Positions 60,828 to 64,000 of a DNA stretch of 64,000 nucleotides are shown piece by piece (position 1 is the stretch's first letter; each line of letters begins with the position of its first letter). Source of the DNA: MPNP01 sp026710155 (GTDB lineage: Bacteria; Pseudomonadota; Alphaproteobacteria; Rhodobacterales; Rhodobacteraceae); NCBI GenBank assembly GCA_965200885.1, contig OZ241737.1, positions 310,001 through 374,000 of the forward strand. The letters are read 5' to 3'. Under the pieces are notes generated by a model, which saw only the letters and a list, made by a program, of their open reading frames with translations, had not been told where the DNA came from and did not search any database. Both the position numbers and the translations under genes were made by a program.

Positions 60828-61757
60828 CTAGGCAAATTCCTTCAGGTTTGATCTGGCTTGTTCCAGGATTCTTTGGCTTTCCGAACTGTTGATCATGGCA
60901 ATGTCATCCTGATATTTCAACAAGGCTCCCAAAGTATCAGAAATGACTTCTGGAGAAAGTGAAATGGCATCAAGGGTCAACAGGCATTTTGCCCAGTCAA
61001 TGGATTCTGCAACCCCTGGTTTCTTGAACAATTCCTCACTTCGCAAGGTGTGAATAAAGGAAACGATTTCCCTTGAAAAAGATTCACTTGCTTCGGGGAC
61101 CTTTACCTTGATTATTTCGAGTTCACGCTCAAAGTCAGGAAAATCCACCCAATAATAGAAGCACCTACGTTTCAGGGCGTCATGGATTTCCCTTGTTCGG
61201 TTTGAAGTGAGTATGACAATTGGAGGTTCATTGGATTTGATGGTACCCAATTCGGGAATGGAGACCTGAAACTCCGAAAGCACCTCAAGTAAAAAAGCCT
61301 CAAATGGTTCGTCTGTTCGGTCGATTTCGTCGATTAGCAGTACCGGAGGGCCTTCCTCATGATCCATCAGAGCTTCCAGAATTGGTCTTGATATCAAATA
61401 TTCCTCGGAAAACAATTCTGCCTGAAGGTCTTTCCGTTCAAGTTTTCCAGAAGCCTCGGCTGTCCTAATCGCAACCATTTGGGCAGGGAAATTCCATTCG
61501 TAAACGGCCGATCCGGTATCAAGCCCTTCATAACATTGAAGACGAATCAACTTTCTTCCCAGGGCCCGGGATATTGCCAAGGCAATTTCCGTTTTACCTA
61601 CGCCTGCCTCTCCTTCAAGAAATAGAGGCCTGTTGAGCTGCAAGGCCAGAAATACAGTTGTTGCAAGGGAACGACCACAAAGGTAATCAACCTCCCTTAA
61701 CATATTCTGAACCGTTTCAATCGTGTAGGTATTTCTATTCAAACCGATAAACTCCAA
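60828..61757 (-). CDS. coxD: CoxD-like MoxR-family AAA+ ATPase
   Basis: The 309-aa AAA+ ATPase has Walker A GEAGVGKTEIALAI near residue 49, Walker B LLIDEIDRTDEPFEAFLLEV and sensor 1 ILTSNRTREI. It is a likely chaperone for the molybdenum hydroxylase, working with CoxE. It is the first gene of the whole minus-strand cox run, so the cluster promoter should lie between 61758 and about 61930. Confidence 0.92.
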   Translation of the reverse strand: MEFIGLNRNTYTIETVQNMLREVDYLCGRSLATTVFLALQLNRPLFLEGEAGVGKTEIALAISRALGRKLIRLQCYEGLDTGSAVYEWNFPAQMVAIRTAEASGKLERKDLQAELFSEEYLISRPILEALMDHEEGPPVLLIDEIDRTDEPFEAFLLEVLSEFQVSIPELGTIKSNEPPIVILTSNRTREIHDALKRRCFYYWVDFPDFERELEIIKVKVPEASESFSREIVSFIHTLRSEELFKKPGVAESIDWAKCLLTLDAISLSPEVISDTLGALLKYQDDIAMINSSESQRILEQARSNLKEFA

Positions 61758-61933
61758 AAACTAATATCAATAATATAAAACCGTCAATTCATGTTTCTCA
61801 ATGTTTTTTTCACAAGACTTGCAGAATCACTAATCGTTAATTGACTATAACTTCAGACTTGATGACCTTGGGGTTGATTCTGTCCAACATGGATGCAATG
61901 ATCTTGACATGAAAGAACCCAATGATCATCATG

Positions 61934-62540
61934 TTATGGATCACTGAACTCCAAATCTATATTGGTCTTTTCAGCATAATTCGAAATACCTGTCATCACA
62001 TTAGGATTGAAGTCGATAGCACAAATTTCCCAATGCAGATCCTTTGATTTACCCTTCATTATTTTAAAGGGAAAGAGCGAAATTCTTTCTTCAAAGGGAA
62101 GCGAGAGATTGGTTTTTGGTGGTTCCAAAAAGCACAAATCAGAATTGTTCATCAACAGGAGATTTTTTTTGTGGATATTTTAGGAGAACATTGCATGCCC
62201 CCAATCCATGATCTATTCGGTCCACTAGAACCCCTACCGCCACAAAAAAAGGTGCTGAAATGGCACCAACAGACTTGTCGAGGTCTGTCCGATCGGGATC
62301 AGGATTTTCAAAAATCTTTTGCTTGAACCTTCTCCTCGTATCTTTCGCTACAGAATCCAAATCTCCAATGATCAGATCGGGTTCAAAACCGTGAGCAAGG
62401 ATGGTGTCTGCACCTCCATCCATACCAACCAAAAAAGAGGTATACTTGATAGCTGGGTTTTACTCGGCTAGGGAACAATAACCCCCGCCGAAAAGGGTCA
62501 CACCTGATTCAAGCGTTACAATGGAATTTTCCTCTTGCAA
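61934..62540 (-). pseudogene. thiN: Thiamine pyrophosphokinase, inactivated
   Basis: The reconstruction begins at TTG 62540 (SIVTLESGVTLFGGGYCSLA), meets TAA, and continues NPAIKYTSFLVGMDGGADTI, FEPDLIIGDLDSVAKDTRRR, FENPDPDRTDLDKSV, FFVAVGVLVDRIDHGLGACN. It then frameshifts near 62140-62160 into MNNSDLCFLEPPKTNLSLPF and DFNPNVMTGISNYAEKTNID. The DGGAD and GDLDS motifs identify thiamine pyrophosphokinase, which makes the thiamine diphosphate cofactor. With a nonsense codon and a frameshift it should be dead. It overlaps the YHS gene boundary closely. Confidence 0.8.
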
Positions 62541-62541
62541 C

Positions 62542-62985
62542 CTAATTCAGAACCCCAGGCCAATTTTCATCACCTTTGACAATAAAATTATTCATATTCT
62601 GTCGCCAGATTCTCTCAACCCGCTTGCTGTAATTTAGATAGAGCTTGCCATGATGAATGGTAAAAGCGTCAGGAACGGTTGTTGCTGTATGACCTTTGGC
62701 GACGGCATAGGCACAATACCCTCCATATTGAGGTGCATAATCCTCTGGCGAAGCAACAAACCTGTCTAGATTTTCCTGCGAAGTAAATTTCCAGATTGCT
62801 CCCATCCATTCATGGGTAAATTCATTACTACCCTCTTGGGCAGAAATCGTTTCAATATAGGCAACCGGATCATAACCATTGATGGCCACACCGTCTTCGG
62901 CATAAATTGGTGGTTGTTTACCATATACCCCCGTGACCGTCAGGCCAAGCATTAGACAAAAAGTGAGAATAAACTTTCTAAACAT
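62542..62985 (-). CDS. Exported YHS-domain protein
   Basis: The 147-aa protein has an N-terminal signal peptide (FRKFILTFCLMLGLTVTGVY) followed by a YHS-type domain (GVAINGYDPVAYIETISAQE, HEWMGAIWKFTSQENLDRFV, YAPQYGGYCAYAVAKGH). YHS domains are thought to bind metal or assist metal-dependent proteins. The exact role is unknown. It is intact, although both neighbours are pseudogenes. Confidence 0.88.
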   Translation of the reverse strand: MFRKFILTFCLMLGLTVTGVYGKQPPIYAEDGVAINGYDPVAYIETISAQEGSNEFTHEWMGAIWKFTSQENLDRFVASPEDYAPQYGGYCAYAVAKGHTATTVPDAFTIHHGKLYLNYSKRVERIWRQNMNNFIVKGDENWPGVLN

Positions 62986-63021
62986 ATTTACTCCATGAAT
63001 TTACGTAATTTAATGTTCCCA

Positions 63022-64000
63022 TTATACCAATCTTGACCGCTTGATGGCAGTTTCAATAAAACCTGCAAACAAAGGGTGTGATGAGAACGGTTGTGATTTA
63101 AGTTCGGGATGAAATTGTACCCCAACAAACCAAGGATGATTTTTTAGTTCCATAATTTCTGGCAAATTACCATCAGGTGACATCCCCGAAAAAATAACCC
63201 CTTTGGACTCAATGCATCTCTTTGTATTTTATGTCAACCTCAATATCTATGACGATGAAGTTAGGAAATCTTGGTGTTGCCATATATTTTAGCAACCAGG
63301 CTTTCATTCATCAACTCGGCTGGATAAGCCCCCAACCGCATTGGAGCTCCCATATCATCTCCTATTTCCCGTGTGACCTTCTCTCCATCTTGAATCCATT
63401 TTTTCAAATAGAAAATCACGGGGGGGGGGGTGACTCCTCATCAGAATTTTGCTTTTCATCAAGACCAAACTCTTCTGAACCAGCACTGTCAATACCCAGC
63501 AAATCCCTGACCAATTCAATCACGGCCATTTGTATGCCCAAAAAGATGCCAAAATAAGGGACTAGATTTTTTCTGGCAAAGCCGGCAACCTCTATCTTTT
63601 CCTCAGACCCCCTCTTACCAAATCCACCCGGAATAAGAATCGCATGACAACCGGAAAGGTATGTGGCAGGATCTTCCTCTTCAAAAACCTCTGCTTGTAT
63701 CCATTTCTTCTCAACCTCAACACGATTGGCAATACCTCCATGAGTAAGTGCTTTGGTTATAAATTTGTAGGCATCATTCAAGCCTGTATATTTACCTACC
63801 ACGGCGACACGAACCTTGCCTTCGGGGCTTGCTATTCTATTCTTGACTTCATACCATTTTTTTTAAATTCTGTGTAGGAAAATTTTTTATACCAGCGGCT
63901 TTTAAAACTGCCAAATCCAAACCTTGTTCATGATAAAGTGTGGGTTCCTCATTGATGGACTTTAAGTCCGGTGAGGAAATAACCGCATCCTTGGCCACGT
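63022..64000 (-). pseudogene. pyrG: CTP synthase, C-terminal half, multiply broken (runs off the window)
   Basis: From the window edge the sequence reads VAKDAVISSPDLKSINEEPT, LYHEQGLDLAVLKAAGIKNF, a frameshift at an A8 run, VRVAVVGKYTGLNDAYKFIT, ILIPGGFGKRGSEEKIEVAG and YFGIFLGIQMAV. A further frameshift falls at a 10-base G/C run (63420-63430), then VIFYLKKWIQDGEKVTREIG and GAPMRLGAYPAELMNESLVA, a TAA, HRHRY, two more frame changes, and SGMSPDGNLPEIMELKNHPW to 63022. The glutaminase nucleophile Cys (normally GICLGMQ) is Phe. The gene cannot encode a working glutamine-dependent enzyme. Confidence 0.85.

Noticed and set aside
1..64000. CRISPR array
   Set aside because: No regularly spaced short direct repeats were found. 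The recurrent sequences are TIRs, IS ends and in-frame coding repeats.
1..64000. tRNA or rRNA genes
   Set aside because: Looking for the T-loop consensus and rRNA landmarks, I saw none that I could support.

Overview
The window reads as chromosomal DNA of an alphaproteobacterium of moderate to low G+C. The ATP synthase genes run atpH-atpA-atpG-atpD, the order usual in this class. Further support comes from priA / transaldolase / DUF484 / xerC as one block, DUF2125 next to tyrA, a methyltransferase next to gloB, a TakP-like TRAP transporter, and a form II (AYRGAGR) cox-type molybdenum hydroxylase cluster. Many genes carry unmistakable lesions (pyrG, a thiamine pyrophosphokinase, an NYN-domain gene, a relaxase, BrnT/BrnA, several hsdS units). 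Together with insertion-sequence debris this suggests a genome in decay, as in a recent symbiont or a small-population lineage; that lifestyle is inference.

Layout. 1-8080: F1 ATP synthase (minus strand), methyltransferase/gloB divergent pair, clpA. 8381-13192: first accessory island, with a half-hsdS element (A), IS1182 and ISKra4 transposase debris, a HEPN-like two-gene module, a DUF2806 protein and small unknowns. 13248-18673: phasin with two PhaR-like operator boxes, RecD2 helicase, and a long coiled-coil OmpA/MotB-type protein. 19098-27866: TRAP dctP-dctQ-dctM, an EamA exporter, an MFS transporter, purH. 27901-29956: a broken NYN gene behind a short terminated leader RNA, then element B. 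30150-34150: nucleoside-kinase-like P-loop protein, MotA/TolQ-like channel, SPFH/NfeD pair, ChaC-like protein. 34456-36889: an A+T-rich TdeIII-type restriction endonuclease and its DNA methyltransferase. 37289-38251: element C (an inverted near-copy of B) and a small MITE. 38463-45578: DUF2125, tyrA, priA, transaldolase, DUF484, xerC. 45957-46153: a candidate structured non-coding RNA with its own promoter and terminator. 46274-51220: second accessory island, with mobilisation-gene wreckage, a broken BrnT/BrnA pair, a PemK/MazF toxin gene, a 215-bp MITE and element D. 51230-52821: endonuclease III and an AraC/Ogt fusion. 52888-61757: cox-like cluster (coxM, coxL, coxS, molybdopterin-binding protein, xdhC/coxI, coxE, coxD, all minus). 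61934-64000: broken thiamine pyrophosphokinase, YHS-domain protein, broken pyrG.

The most unusual content is a family of about 0.6-0.7 kb elements (A, B, C, D). Each is bounded by terminal inverted repeats beginning GGG, in A-C and a related MITE followed by ATTATATAC. Each carries only a half-length HsdS (one target-recognition domain plus one conserved region) and no hsdM, hsdR or transposase. Copy C is flanked by a perfect 8-bp target duplication and copy B by a 7-of-8 match, so these units have moved. A second notable item is the structured RNA downstream of xerC. A third is a promoter-hairpin-terminator unit directly in front of the NYN nuclease gene.
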